Shown: positions 1 to 7,188 of the stretch, piece by piece
Numbering within the stretch: the first letter of the stretch is position 1
Layout: each line of letters begins with the position of its first letter
Assembly: GCA_949737515.1 (NCBI GenBank)
Contig: CATJCP010000224.1
Span: 1 to 45,526, forward strand
Direction of reading: 5' to 3'
Length of the DNA stretch: 45,526 nt
Source: an uncultured Oscillospiraceae bacterium
Lineage (GTDB): Bacteria > Bacillota > Clostridia > Oscillospirales > Ruminococcaceae
Made by a program: the position numbers and the translations under genes
Notes under the pieces: model-generated
Databases searched by the model: none
What the model saw: only the letters and a program-made list of their open reading frames with translations
What the model was told of the DNA's origin: nothing

Positions 1-786
1 ATCCAAAGGCTGGCTTGCAGCATAGTTTACCTGCCTTAAAATGCGCTGAATCAAATATTGAAGGGTATATAAATTACTGTGGCTGGAATCAATATACAAA
101 AGGCAGCGGTACCATTCATTCCAGTAACCGAGGGCATAGAACAATCCAACAGTGGCAATCCCCGGCAGGGAGATAGGGAGAATAATTTTAAAGAGGATAA
201 CAATATCGTTTGCCCCGTCCAGCTTGGCAGACTCAGAAAGGGATGCCGGAATCCCATTAAAGAAGTTCCTCATTAGGATAATGTTCCATGCGTTGCAGAT
301 GGATGGAAGTATCAAAACCCAGATAGAATTTTCCAGATGGAGCGTTTTGGTAATTAAAAGGTAACTGGCTACCAAACCGCCGTTAAACAGCATTGTAAAG
401 TAAATAAACAGCGCTAATACAGAACGGCTGCGGAAGCTTTGCAGGCTTAGGGCATAGGCAACCATACAGGTGACAAGCATGGACAAAAGGGTTCCAAATA
501 CCGTTGTAAAAATAGTAATCAGGTATGCCTGGGGGATATCAGAGCCTGCAATAACCAGGCGGTAGGCGTCCAGGGAAAATTCCCTTGGCCAAAGGCCGTA
601 TCCAAAGGTAGTAAGCGCCTGTTCCTGGGTAAAGGAGGCAGACACTACCAGGATAAAGGGAATCAGGCATATAACGGCAAAAAGCGTAATAAAAACATAG
701 AAAACGCCATTCAGAACCTTGTCGCCAGTGGTCATCTGAATTTTAGACTTTGCGTCAAGGGCAGCTTCAGAAATTTGTTTCGCCAT
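1..786 (-). CDS. Carbohydrate ABC transporter permease, LplC/YtcP-like (3' end missing)
   Basis: This is an integral membrane permease of an oligosaccharide ABC importer. It begins at an ATG at 786 (MAKQISEAAL) and stays open to the left edge, so about 262 residues are visible and the C-terminus is missing. Hydrophobic segments start near residue 26 (VLNGVFYVFITLFAVICL). The cytoplasmic EAA loop that contacts the ATPase is clear near residue 180 (ESAKLDGAND, then ILPISLPG). It lies 18 bp downstream of the partner permease gene and is surely co-transcribed with it. LplC/YtcP-type permeases usually work with an LplB/YteP permease, a lipoprotein binding protein and a shared MsmK-type ATPase; none of the last two is in the window. 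Family is secure, substrate unknown. Confidence 0.9.
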   Translation of the reverse strand, partial: MAKQISEAALDAKSKIQMTTGDKVLNGVFYVFITLFAVICLIPFILVVSASFTQEQALTTFGYGLWPREFSLDAYRLVIAGSDIPQAYLITIFTTVFGTLLSMLVTCMVAYALSLQSFRSRSVLALFIYFTMLFNGGLVASYLLITKTLHLENSIWVLILPSICNAWNIILMRNFFNGIPASLSESAKLDGANDIVILFKIILPISLPGIATVGLFYALGYWNEWYRCLLYIDSSHSNLYTLQYLIQRILRQVNYAASQPLD

Positions 787-804
787 AATAACAGACCTCC
801 TTTC

Positions 805-1797
805 TCAGAATAAGGCAGAATCAGGATCAAGCTTTTTAGTAGCTGCATTGGTGAGCATTACGATTACAAACCCCATAAGGGATTGATAGAAGCTGACTGC
901 CGCTGACTGTCCAATATTGGTGGATTCCACCAGCATACGGTAAGTATATGTATCAATAACATCTGTTGTCCGGTAAAGCATGGAGTTGCTTCCCACTAAA
1001 TTATAAATCATACCAAAATCACCGTTAAAAATCTTCCCGATGCTCATAATGGTAAGCATAATCACAGTCGTTTTCAGCAGCGGCAGGGTAAGGTAACGGA
1101 TACACTGCCCCCTGGTTGCGCCGTCCACGCGGGCCGCCTCATACATAGACTGATCCAGCCCGGCGATGGTAGCCAGGTAAACAATAGATCCATACCCGGC
1201 GCCCTGCCAGATACGCAGGCAGACCAACAGCGCAGGCCAAACATCGGCGTTCTGGTAAAAGTTGATTTTTTCCATGCCAAGGGATACCAGGAAGTTGTTA
1301 ATAAAGCCATTCTGGGTCTTTAAAAGCGCTTCGCACAGCAGCGCGATGACTGTCCAGGAAATAAAGTGGGGCAGGATAACAATAGACTGGGTTACTTTTT
1401 TGAAGTACCGGTTTCCAATTTCCGACAGGGCGATGGCAATCGCGATGGAAGTAATGGTGCTGGATGCAATAAACAGGACATTCAGGAAAAAGGTATTAAA
1501 TGTAACCCGGAAAAACGCATCTGAGCCAAAGAACGCCTTAAAGTTCTCAAGCTGAACCCATTCGCTGCCCCATAAGCCCTTTGCGGGGGAGTACTTCTTG
1601 AATGCCGCAAGCAAATAGATCAGGGGACTGTATGCAAATACACAGAACCATATAATGGCTGGAAGGCATAAAAAGCAAAGGCAGGGATTAAATCTGAGGT
1701 CATATCTCAGGTTTCCCCAAAGTCCTCCTGATTTCATGCTGGAATGTTTTGGTTTGGATTGTCCGCCGGTGGTTGGCTGCCGTTCTAATACTTTCAC
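805..1797 (-). CDS. Sugar ABC transporter permease, LplB/YteP-like
   Basis: This is the first permease of the same carbohydrate importer, about 330 residues. I place the start at GTG 1797 (MKVLERQPTT) because a GGAGG lies six bases upstream; the frame extends 13 codons further to an ATG at 1836 that has no Shine-Dalgarno sequence. Membrane segments begin around residue 42 (CLCFLCLPAIIWFCVFAY). The EAA loop is visible near residue 230 (YEAARVDGAT, then YLTLPLL). The C-terminus ends in KKLDPDSALF, typical of this subfamily. A TTGAAG-17-TATAGT promoter at 1853-1881 precedes it, with a GTAAC direct repeat just upstream that could bind an activator. The substrate cannot be told from sequence alone. 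Confidence 0.9.
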   Translation of the reverse strand: MKVLERQPTTGGQSKPKHSSMKSGGLWGNLRYDLRFNPCLCFLCLPAIIWFCVFAYSPLIYLLAAFKKYSPAKGLWGSEWVQLENFKAFFGSDAFFRVTFNTFFLNVLFIASSTITSIAIAIALSEIGNRYFKKVTQSIVILPHFISWTVIALLCEALLKTQNGFINNFLVSLGMEKINFYQNADVWPALLVCLRIWQGAGYGSIVYLATIAGLDQSMYEAARVDGATRGQCIRYLTLPLLKTTVIMLTIMSIGKIFNGDFGMIYNLVGSNSMLYRTTDVIDTYTYRMLVESTNIGQSAAVSFYQSLMGFVIVMLTNAATKKLDPDSALF

Positions 1798-1852
1798 GTT
1801 TTTCCCTCCATTGAAGCCGCAGCTGGACTGCCGCAAATTTTAATCTGCTTCT

Positions 1853-1881
1853 ACTATACAATTCTCTCCGGTCCTCTTCAA
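1853..1881 (-). promoter_or_regulatory. Sigma-A-type promoter of the sugar permease genes
   Basis: On the minus strand the -35 box TTGAAG lies at 1876-1881 and the -10 box TATAGT at 1853-1858, with a 17-bp spacer. Transcription would start about 50 bases before the GTG start of the LplB-like permease. Both boxes match the consensus at five or four of six positions. A pair of GTAAC/GTTAC motifs 20 bp apart sits immediately upstream of the -35 box. Confidence 0.6.
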
Positions 1882-1890
1882 GGCGAAAAA

Positions 1891-1915
1891 GTAACGCATT
1901 CCGGCAATCGGTAAC
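1891..1915 (-). promoter_or_regulatory. Candidate activator direct repeat (GTTAC x2)
   Basis: GTTAC occurs twice in the same orientation on the minus strand, at 1911-1915 and 1891-1895, exactly 20 bp (two helical turns) apart. The repeat ends 10 bp upstream of the -35 box. AraC/YesN-type regulators, which often control LplBC-type importers, bind such repeats. This assignment is an inference. Confidence 0.3.
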
Positions 1916-2029
1916 TTTTAGAGTTGATACAATTTATAACACATTAAATAAATCCCTAAAAATCATACCCCTTTTTACATAAATTGGTTCTTTTTTGAAG
2001 AAAAATTTTGTACATCAGTTTTCCTACAA

Positions 2030-2072
2030 AAAATCCCCTTTTTAAAGCCGAACGGCTCAAAAAGGGGATTTT
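2030..2072. terminator. Bidirectional terminator-like hairpin
   Basis: A long inverted repeat has outer arms AAATCCCCTTTTT and AAAAAGGGGATTT and an inner AGCCG/CGGCT stem. T-rich tracts flank both sides, so it could stop transcripts from either direction. It is the second hairpin downstream of the tRNA gene on the minus strand. Confidence 0.6.
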
Positions 2073-2095
2073 GCTTTTCTATATTGAATTTCTCA

Positions 2096-2132
2096 TAAAA
2101 ATGGCGATGCCATGTGGTTTTTCCACATGGCA
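2096..2132 (-). terminator. Terminator of tRNA-Thr
   Basis: The stem GATGCCATGTGG / CCACATGGCATC has a five-base loop and is followed on the minus strand by GCCATTTTT. It starts about 20 bases after the CCA end of the tRNA gene, which is where an intrinsic terminator is expected. Confidence 0.75.
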
Positions 2133-2152
2133 TCTATCCCGTTATGATTTTC

Positions 2153-2228
2153 TGGAGCTGTTAACCAGATTCGAACTGGTGACCTCGTCCTTACCAAGGA
2201 CGTGCTCTGCCTACTGAGCCATAACAGC
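2153..2228 (-). tRNA. tRNA-Thr (anticodon GGT)
   Basis: A 76-nt tRNA reads on the minus strand. The acceptor arms are GCTGTTA (2222-2228) and TAACAGC, followed by an unpaired T and an encoded CCA. The D arm contains GGCTCAGTAGGCAGAGC, the anticodon arm is CGTCC-TTGGTAA-GGACG, and the T arm contains GGTTCGAATC-like sequence (CCAGTTCGAATCTGG). Anticodon GGT reads the threonine codons ACC and ACU. It has its own consensus promoter and a terminator, so it is a monocistronic tRNA gene. Confidence 0.97.
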
Positions 2229-2270
2229 ATTTTTGAAAGAATTTCAGTCCCGTCCGTATCGACGAATATT

Positions 2271-2299
2271 ATTATACCCATATTCCCCTGTTTTGTCAA
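2271..2299 (-). promoter_or_regulatory. Consensus sigma-A promoter of tRNA-Thr
   Basis: The boxes are TTGACA (2294-2299) and TATAAT (2271-2276) with a 17-bp spacer, a perfect match to the vegetative consensus. Transcription should start near 2264, about 36 bases before the mature tRNA 5' end. Confidence 0.9.
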
Positions 2300-2348
2300 C
2301 TGTTTTCGAAAAAATTTTTCAAAATTTCTTCCGCTGTTTTCTCCGGAA

Positions 2349-2377
2349 TTGACAAGGGGCATCCTCTGTTTTATACT
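2349..2377 (+). promoter_or_regulatory. Sigma-A promoter of the acetyltransferase gene
   Basis: TTGACA (2349-2354), a 17-bp spacer and TATACT (2372-2377) make a near-consensus promoter. The expected start point, about 2384, lies only some 10 bases before the ATG at 2394, so the mRNA leader would be extremely short. Confidence 0.8.
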
Positions 2378-2393
2378 GAAAAGGACAGAAAGG

Positions 2394-2990
2394 ATGAGAC
2401 GCTTGAATACACAGATACCCCCTTTGAAAACCCACCGTCTCCTTCTCCGTCCATACCAGGAGGAGGACCTGACCGACCTTTTTACCTTCTGTTGTCACCC
2501 CCAGGTGGGACCAGCGGCAGGATGGATTCCCCACGAAAACATATCAAAGTCCAAACAGGTTCTGGTCTCTTTTATTTCCCAGGGCGAGGTCTGGGCTGTG
2601 GAGGAAATAAAAAGCAAACAAGTTGTTGGAAGCATTGGTCTGCACCAGGACAAGGCGAGGGCAGTTGGAAAGGAATTTGTCCTCTCTATGGGATATGTCC
2701 TTTCTCCAGCGGTCTGGGGAATGGGCTATGCCACCGAAGGCGCGCGCCGGGTTCTGCGGTATATCTTTTCCGAGATGGAAAACCCGCCGGAGTTGGTTTC
2801 GGTTGCCCACTATGACTTTAACGACCGTTCCCGGAGGGTCATCGAAAAGTGCGGCTTTAAATTTGAGGGGGTCATACGGAAGGCTGCCATTGTTCCCGAA
2901 CACGGCCTGTGCGATTCTTGGAAGTATTCTATGACTCAACGGGAATGGCATCAGACTGTCGTCCAGGAGGGCACTTTCCTGAAAGACTGA
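2394..2990 (+). CDS. GNAT N-acetyltransferase, RimJ/RimL type
   Basis: This predicted cytoplasmic acetyl-CoA-dependent N-acetyltransferase has about 198 residues. It opens with THRLLLRPYQEEDLTDLF, the classic N-terminal beta-alpha unit of the RimJ/RimL (Acetyltransf_3) family. The acetyl-CoA region near residues 115-140 reads YVLSPAVWGMGYATEGAR, and the C-terminal part has NDRSRRVIEKCGFKFEG, also typical. The frame is open upstream to 2202, but the promoter at 2349-2377 sits inside that extension, so ATG 2394 is the sensible start (AAGGA eight bases upstream). The substrate could be ribosomal protein N-termini or a small molecule; this cannot be decided here. The gene is monocistronic and ends in a shared bidirectional terminator. 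Confidence 0.88.
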   Translation: MRRLNTQIPPLKTHRLLLRPYQEEDLTDLFTFCCHPQVGPAAGWIPHENISKSKQVLVSFISQGEVWAVEEIKSKQVVGSIGLHQDKARAVGKEFVLSMGYVLSPAVWGMGYATEGARRVLRYIFSEMENPPELVSVAHYDFNDRSRRVIEKCGFKFEGVIRKAAIVPEHGLCDSWKYSMTQREWHQTVVQEGTFLKD

Positions 2991-3002
2991 TCCAATGATA
3001 TT

Positions 3003-3052
3003 AAAAATCCCGTCACAACGCTTTTCACTAAAGAGCCTTGTGACGGGATTTC
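3003..3052. terminator. Bidirectional terminator between convergent genes
   Basis: AAATCCCGTCACAA and TTGTGACGGGATTT form a 14-bp stem with a 19-base loop and A/T flanks. It serves the acetyltransferase gene on the plus strand and the PLP-enzyme gene on the minus strand. Confidence 0.85.
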
Positions 3053-3068
3053 CCTTGTCATAACATTC

Positions 3069-4343
3069 CTATTTTATCTGAGCAAGCCCCTTTTCCAGCA
3101 TGGATTGAGCCGCGAGAAGCACCCCGATCTTTCCGCTGGGGTAGGTCAGCCCACCCTGCATCCAAACCGCATAGGGCTCCCGCAAGGGGCCGTCCGCTGA
3201 CAGCTCCACCGATGCACCCGCCGTAAAGGTTCCTGCAGCCATGATCACTTTATCCCCATATCCAGGCATATCCCACGCCTCGGGAACTACAAAGGAATCC
3301 ACCGCTGAACCCCTCTGGATTCCCCCGCAGAATGCAGTCATTCCCTCCGGTGATCCGAGGAGAACTGCCTGGATCAGATCAGTCCTGGGCTCATCCCATT
3401 TGGGAAAGCAGCTGAACCCCAAGGACTCAAACAGCCTGGCGGCGAAGACAGCGGTCTTGATGGCAGAGCAAACCACTGTAGGTGCAAAAAACAATCCCAT
3501 ATACATCCCTCTGGACTGGTTCAGGCTGCATCCCTCCTCCCTGCCGATGCCGGGAGCAGTCAGACGATTGGCGCAGAGATGCACCAGATCCCTTTTTCCG
3601 GCAATATACCCTCCGGTCTGGGCGATACCGCCCCCTGGATTCTTGATAAGGGACCCAGCACAGATATCCGCCCCCACCTGGGTGGGCTCCAGCTTTTCCG
3701 AAAACTCACCGTAGCAGTTGTCCACCATAACAATCACATTGGGGTTAGCCCTCTTGGCGGCTTGGGCCATTCTTCCCACCAGCTCCACCGAGAAGGAAGG
3801 GCGCAGAGAATATCCCCTGGAACGCTGGATATAGGCGACCTTAACCTCTGGCCGGGCAGCCTCCCGCCCAATGGCGTCCAGATCCGGCATACCATCGGGC
3901 AGCAGCTCCACCTGCCTGTAACCCACTCCAAAATCCTTTAAGGAGCCCTGTCCCTCGCCCCTCAGGCCAATGACCTCCTCCATGGTATCGTAGGGGTTTC
4001 CTGTCAGAGAAAGCAGGATATCTCCTGGGCGGAGCATGCCGAAAAGAGCCGCCGCCAAGGTATGAGTGCCAGACACAAAGTTATGCCTGACCAGCGCATC
4101 CTCCGTTCCAAAAATTTGAGCGTATATGGCGTCCAGCGCGTCCCGCCCCCGGTCACCGTAGCCATAACCAGTGGAGCCATAAAAAAAGCTCTCGCTGACC
4201 TGGTTTTTCTGAAAGGCAGCAATGACCTTTAACTGATTATATTCCGCAGTGGCCTCCAAAGAAGCAAAAACTGGACAGACCTCCTTTTCCACCCTTTGGG
4301 CCAGCAGCTCCAACGCCGGGTCAATCTGAAAAAATTCATTCAT
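3069..4343 (-). CDS. Methionine gamma-lyase family PLP enzyme (YnbB / 'aluminium resistance' family)
   Basis: This fold-type I PLP enzyme has 424 residues, the usual family length. The predicted Schiff-base lysine is K234 in AGSLIKNPGGG, and the cofactor-ring aspartate is D208 in VMVDNCYGEF. The N-terminal SFFYGSTGYGYGDRGRD motif (residues 52-68) and RHNFVSGTHT (86-95) are hallmarks of PF06838. Members are often labelled aluminium-resistance protein or cystathionine beta-lyase-like, but the true substrate is not settled; a C-S lyase reaction on a sulphur amino acid is the usual proposal. In Bacillus the homologue ynbB lies near glnRA, a context not seen here. Downstream on the minus strand lies the shared terminator at 3003-3052; the A+T-rich gap 4344-4529 separates it from dpnI. 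Confidence 0.88.
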   Translation of the reverse strand: MNEFFQIDPALELLAQRVEKEVCPVFASLEATAEYNQLKVIAAFQKNQVSESFFYGSTGYGYGDRGRDALDAIYAQIFGTEDALVRHNFVSGTHTLAAALFGMLRPGDILLSLTGNPYDTMEEVIGLRGEGQGSLKDFGVGYRQVELLPDGMPDLDAIGREAARPEVKVAYIQRSRGYSLRPSFSVELVGRMAQAAKRANPNVIVMVDNCYGEFSEKLEPTQVGADICAGSLIKNPGGGIAQTGGYIAGKRDLVHLCANRLTAPGIGREEGCSLNQSRGMYMGLFFAPTVVCSAIKTAVFAARLFESLGFSCFPKWDEPRTDLIQAVLLGSPEGMTAFCGGIQRGSAVDSFVVPEAWDMPGYGDKVIMAAGTFTAGASVELSADGPLREPYAVWMQGGLTYPSGKIGVLLAAQSMLEKGLAQIK

Positions 4344-4529
4344 ATGTAATCAATCCTTTTATACATGAAATCAACGTGATATTTGCTCAGCTTAAAAACC
4401 ACTTTTGAACAAAACAGATCATAAGTCCGCCGCAACAGTATGGTTGGCATATGCATCCTTTGTGGGTTCGTAATCCTCAGTTGCTTGGTTTCCTTACATA
4501 AACGTATTTTTTGTGCAGTTCTGAAATTC

Positions 4530-5300
4530 TTAAAACCGCTTTTTATAAATTCCCCTTCCGGAAAACTCAATAAGGCCATGATCCCTTAAAATCTGAAGCT
4601 GCTGACGGATTTTGTCCTTTACGTGATGATTATCTGGGTGTTTTATCTGCAATTCATCGGCAAAGGCATACATTGTTTTCAGCGAAAAATCAGAAGAATC
4701 TATTCGTTCCATGCAGTTTAAAATATCCAGAATCCAACCTCTCATATCATATTTGTAATGAGCCGCAAACGAGGTTTTCCGATATTTTTCAATGACTTCA
4801 TCTGCTGAAACAACACTTTCGTTTTTCACCAGATATATTTTTCCTGCTTCTGGAATCTTCTTTAATAGTATATTGCAGCCAACCCATCCGGCCCGACGGG
4901 CCGTTGGGCCTAAAGGCCTGCGTTTCTCAATCATATCTGCAACAAAAAAATATTTGGGAACCAATAAAAGGTTCTGTACACGCAGATTCTTCTTATGATA
5001 ACTCATAAAAAAGAAATTGGGATTATTTATAGATTGAATTCGCGAAATCATCGTTTCATAGGCACCGCCCGAAATTGTGGAGCCTAAATGGCCGCCCTTA
5101 CTCTTTAATTCAAACTCCTCACTGCAGGCAGGACAGTAGAAATCCGCCACAGGCCTGTTATTAGGGAAATGTGCAATGGCGGGATTACCACAGCATGGAC
5201 AGAACACATGTATTCCTACCCAATTTTCTGAAATAACACGTATTCTTTGCGTCCCACCTTTATAGCTATCCGCAAGGTGTGCATCCATCTGCAAGTTCAT
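4530..5300 (-). CDS. dpnI: DpnI-type methyl-directed restriction endonuclease
   Basis: This 256-residue protein matches Streptococcus pneumoniae DpnI (254 residues, recalled from memory) along its whole length. DpnI is a Type IIM enzyme that cuts GATC only when the adenine is N6-methylated. The PD-(D/E)XK residues fall at the DpnI positions: D53 in RPVADFYC and E64-L65-K66 in EEFELKSK. The zinc site C34/C37/C56/C59 is intact, as is TARRAGWVGCN (W139). The C-terminal winged-helix domain that also reads methyl-adenine includes KDKIRQQLQILRDHGLIEF. GGAGAGAGGG precedes the ATG. The gene is visibly A+T-richer than its neighbours, suggesting acquisition by transfer. No dpnC/dpnD genes or GATC methylase are nearby, so it stands alone. 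Confidence 0.95.
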   Translation of the reverse strand: MNLQMDAHLADSYKGGTQRIRVISENWVGIHVFCPCCGNPAIAHFPNNRPVADFYCPACSEEFELKSKGGHLGSTISGGAYETMISRIQSINNPNFFFMSYHKKNLRVQNLLLVPKYFFVADMIEKRRPLGPTARRAGWVGCNILLKKIPEAGKIYLVKNESVVSADEVIEKYRKTSFAAHYKYDMRGWILDILNCMERIDSSDFSLKTMYAFADELQIKHPDNHHVKDKIRQQLQILRDHGLIEFSGRGIYKKRF

Positions 5301-5362
5301 TACAGAATCCCTCTCTCCAAGTTGGATTCTAAAAGAATGATCCCATCAAATCAATGAGGAAA

Positions 5363-6157
5363 TCATCCCCGATGTAAAACCGCAAACCGCCCTGCAGCCT
5401 TAAAACCCAGCCTGATGTAAATTCGCTCTGCCTGGGAACTTTGGCAGAGAAGCGCCGCACTCCTCCCCTCCCCCGCCAGAACATCAACACACCATGCGGT
5501 CAGCGCTGAGGCGTACCCGTTTCCCCGGAACTCCGGACGGGTGGCCACTTGGGAGATCAGTCCCCAACAGGGGGAATGGGCTGCAACCGCCGCCACGGCT
5601 TTACCGGGAACCGCCCCATATTTCCCTCCATTATGGCGGAGAAGGTGGGAAGCGTCCCGCCGCCACTCCATCTCATCCACCACGGAAAATTCCGGGACAC
5701 TGTCCCACAGAATTTGGAATACCTCCTGGAGAGGCGGATTTTCCCTAATTTCATCCTGAATAGACCTGTTTTCCAGAGATAGCCTGGGGAGAGAATAAGG
5801 CCGTTCCATGGCCTGGCCAAAGGAGAGGAGCTGGGGAGAACATCCCAATTTTTCCGACATCTGCTCCACAATCCCCGCCGGCCCTTCCAAGGTGTTCCAG
5901 GACATCATCTGCAAAAATTCCTGTACCTCCCGGCAGGTATCCGGCGGCAAGGTTTGGCAGGACAGGCGCATCGTATGGTGAAACCGCCCCAACGCGCCCA
6001 GAGGCTCCCCCTTTTCATCCTCTATCACCCAAAAGGTGCAGAAGGGGAAGTTCCCGCCATACCGGCTGGCATATCCGTAAATCTGGGTCCCTATCGCCGG
6101 GAACATCCGGCAGGCCTCTTCCAGGCTGCCATTCACCTCCGGAAGAAAGCGGATCAC
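5363..6157 (-). CDS. GNAT family acetyltransferase
   Basis: This is a 264-residue cytoplasmic protein whose C-terminal third is a GNAT fold. The acetyl-CoA binding loop is visible as ATRPEFRGNGYASALTAWCV around residue 210, followed by AERIYIRLGFKAAGRFAVLH near the end. The N-terminal two thirds are less conserved but contain a short, degenerate GNAT-like stretch (FWVIEDEKGEPLGALGRF), so a two-domain GNAT is possible. The start is GTG at 6157, overlapping the stop of the upstream M42-like gene by four bases (GTGA), which implies translational coupling. Substrate unknown. Its linkage to two M42-family genes suggests a role in peptide or amino-acid metabolism, which is only an inference. Confidence 0.82.
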   Translation of the reverse strand: MIRFLPEVNGSLEEACRMFPAIGTQIYGYASRYGGNFPFCTFWVIEDEKGEPLGALGRFHHTMRLSCQTLPPDTCREVQEFLQMMSWNTLEGPAGIVEQMSEKLGCSPQLLSFGQAMERPYSLPRLSLENRSIQDEIRENPPLQEVFQILWDSVPEFSVVDEMEWRRDASHLLRHNGGKYGAVPGKAVAAVAAHSPCWGLISQVATRPEFRGNGYASALTAWCVDVLAGEGRSAALLCQSSQAERIYIRLGFKAAGRFAVLHRG

Positions 6158-7188
6158 AGCAGCTCTCCCAACTCCCCGATCAGCGGCAGAAGCAGCTTCT
6201 GAAGATTGTCCAGATCCTTCAGGGACTGGACGCAGCAGGGGGTAAGGGGATATCGGGAGGGGATGCCAAGCTCCAAAACCCGGGTCCCCTTTCCGGAAGT
6301 CTGGGCAGCAAGCCCATCGCCGGAGCCAAAGGCAGCGGAACGAACCTGTACTGGGATCTCCTCCCGCTGAGCTAGCTCCATACAGCGGGCAAATAGCTCC
6401 TGGTCGTAAAAGGACTTCTGTTCCCGAAGGGAAAGGGCTGGCCCACCCCCCAGCTTGGGGCTGTCCTTTTTTGCGCCCAAGGTAGGGAGATCGGCGGCGG
6501 GGCAGGACTCCAGAATCACAGCGGCCCCCGGCTGCACCTGGAAAGCGGCGGTTTTCATTCCAGCGCTCCCCGTCTCTCGCTGGACAGTAAACACAGCGGT
6601 AATGTCAAAGGGAAGTTCCTCTTCCAACAGGGCAAGCAGCACCGCACAGGCTGAGCGGCTGTCCAAGGCTCTTCCCCGTATCATCCGGTCCCCAAAAGGC
6701 TTCACTTCCCCGGAAAAGGCGGCTGCATCCCCTGGAAGAATCAGCTTTTCCGCTTCTTCCTTTTTGGTAAACCCCATATCAATAAACAGATCGTCAGCAG
6801 GCATGGGATCATCCGGTTCGGTGGGCCTCAGAACATGTACAGGCTTTATCCCGATCACCCCGGGGAGCCTCTCCCCTCCGGAAAGAACCCACACTCTCCG
6901 GCCGGAAAGGGTCTGGAGATCCAGATTCCCGGAAAGGGAAAACTTGATTCCCCCAGTAAGGTCTGCATTTTCCACCAGCATTCCAGGCTCGTCCATGTGG
7001 GCAGAAACCATAATCGGTTTGCCGGGGGTCTTCGCCCCCTTCTTCTCCACCAGCAGGTTTCCCAGCGCATCAATATGACGGGTACATTCGTCGGGAAGGA
7101 GGGAGGATATCTTCCTTCGCACTTCAACTTCATTCCCGGGAGTCCCTACTGCGTCTGCCAGCATTTGTATCCGTTCTATCAGGGTCAT
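6154..7188 (-). CDS. M42 peptidase-family protein, probably catalytically inactive
   Basis: This 344-residue protein has the M42 (deblocking aminopeptidase/glucanase) fold: AHMDEPGM (H64, D66), GRALDSRSAC (D176) and TGSAGMKTAA (206-215). Several residues needed for catalysis have changed relative to the neighbouring paralogue. The EE pair holding the general base reads R204-E205, the metal-bridging aspartate position reads E227 (VILESCP), and the HTPVE histidine reads L315 (SRYPLTPCC). The two-metal centre should therefore be defective. It overlaps the upstream M42 gene by ATGA and the downstream GNAT by GTGA, a tightly coupled trio. It could be a regulatory or structural partner in the large M42 oligomer. 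Alternatively it has evolved another activity. Confidence 0.85.
   Translation of the reverse strand: MTLIERIQMLADAVGTPGNEVEVRRKISSLLPDECTRHIDALGNLLVEKKGAKTPGKPIMVSAHMDEPGMLVENADLTGGIKFSLSGNLDLQTLSGRRVWVLSGGERLPGVIGIKPVHVLRPTEPDDPMPADDLFIDMGFTKKEEAEKLILPGDAAAFSGEVKPFGDRMIRGRALDSRSACAVLLALLEEELPFDITAVFTVQRETGSAGMKTAAFQVQPGAAVILESCPAADLPTLGAKKDSPKLGGGPALSLREQKSFYDQELFARCMELAQREEIPVQVRSAAFGSGDGLAAQTSGKGTRVLELGIPSRYPLTPCCVQSLKDLDNLQKLLLPLIGELGELL

Noticed and set aside
2202-2393. N-terminal extension of the acetyltransferase
   Set aside because: The extension runs through two promoters and part of the tRNA gene, so it cannot be coding.
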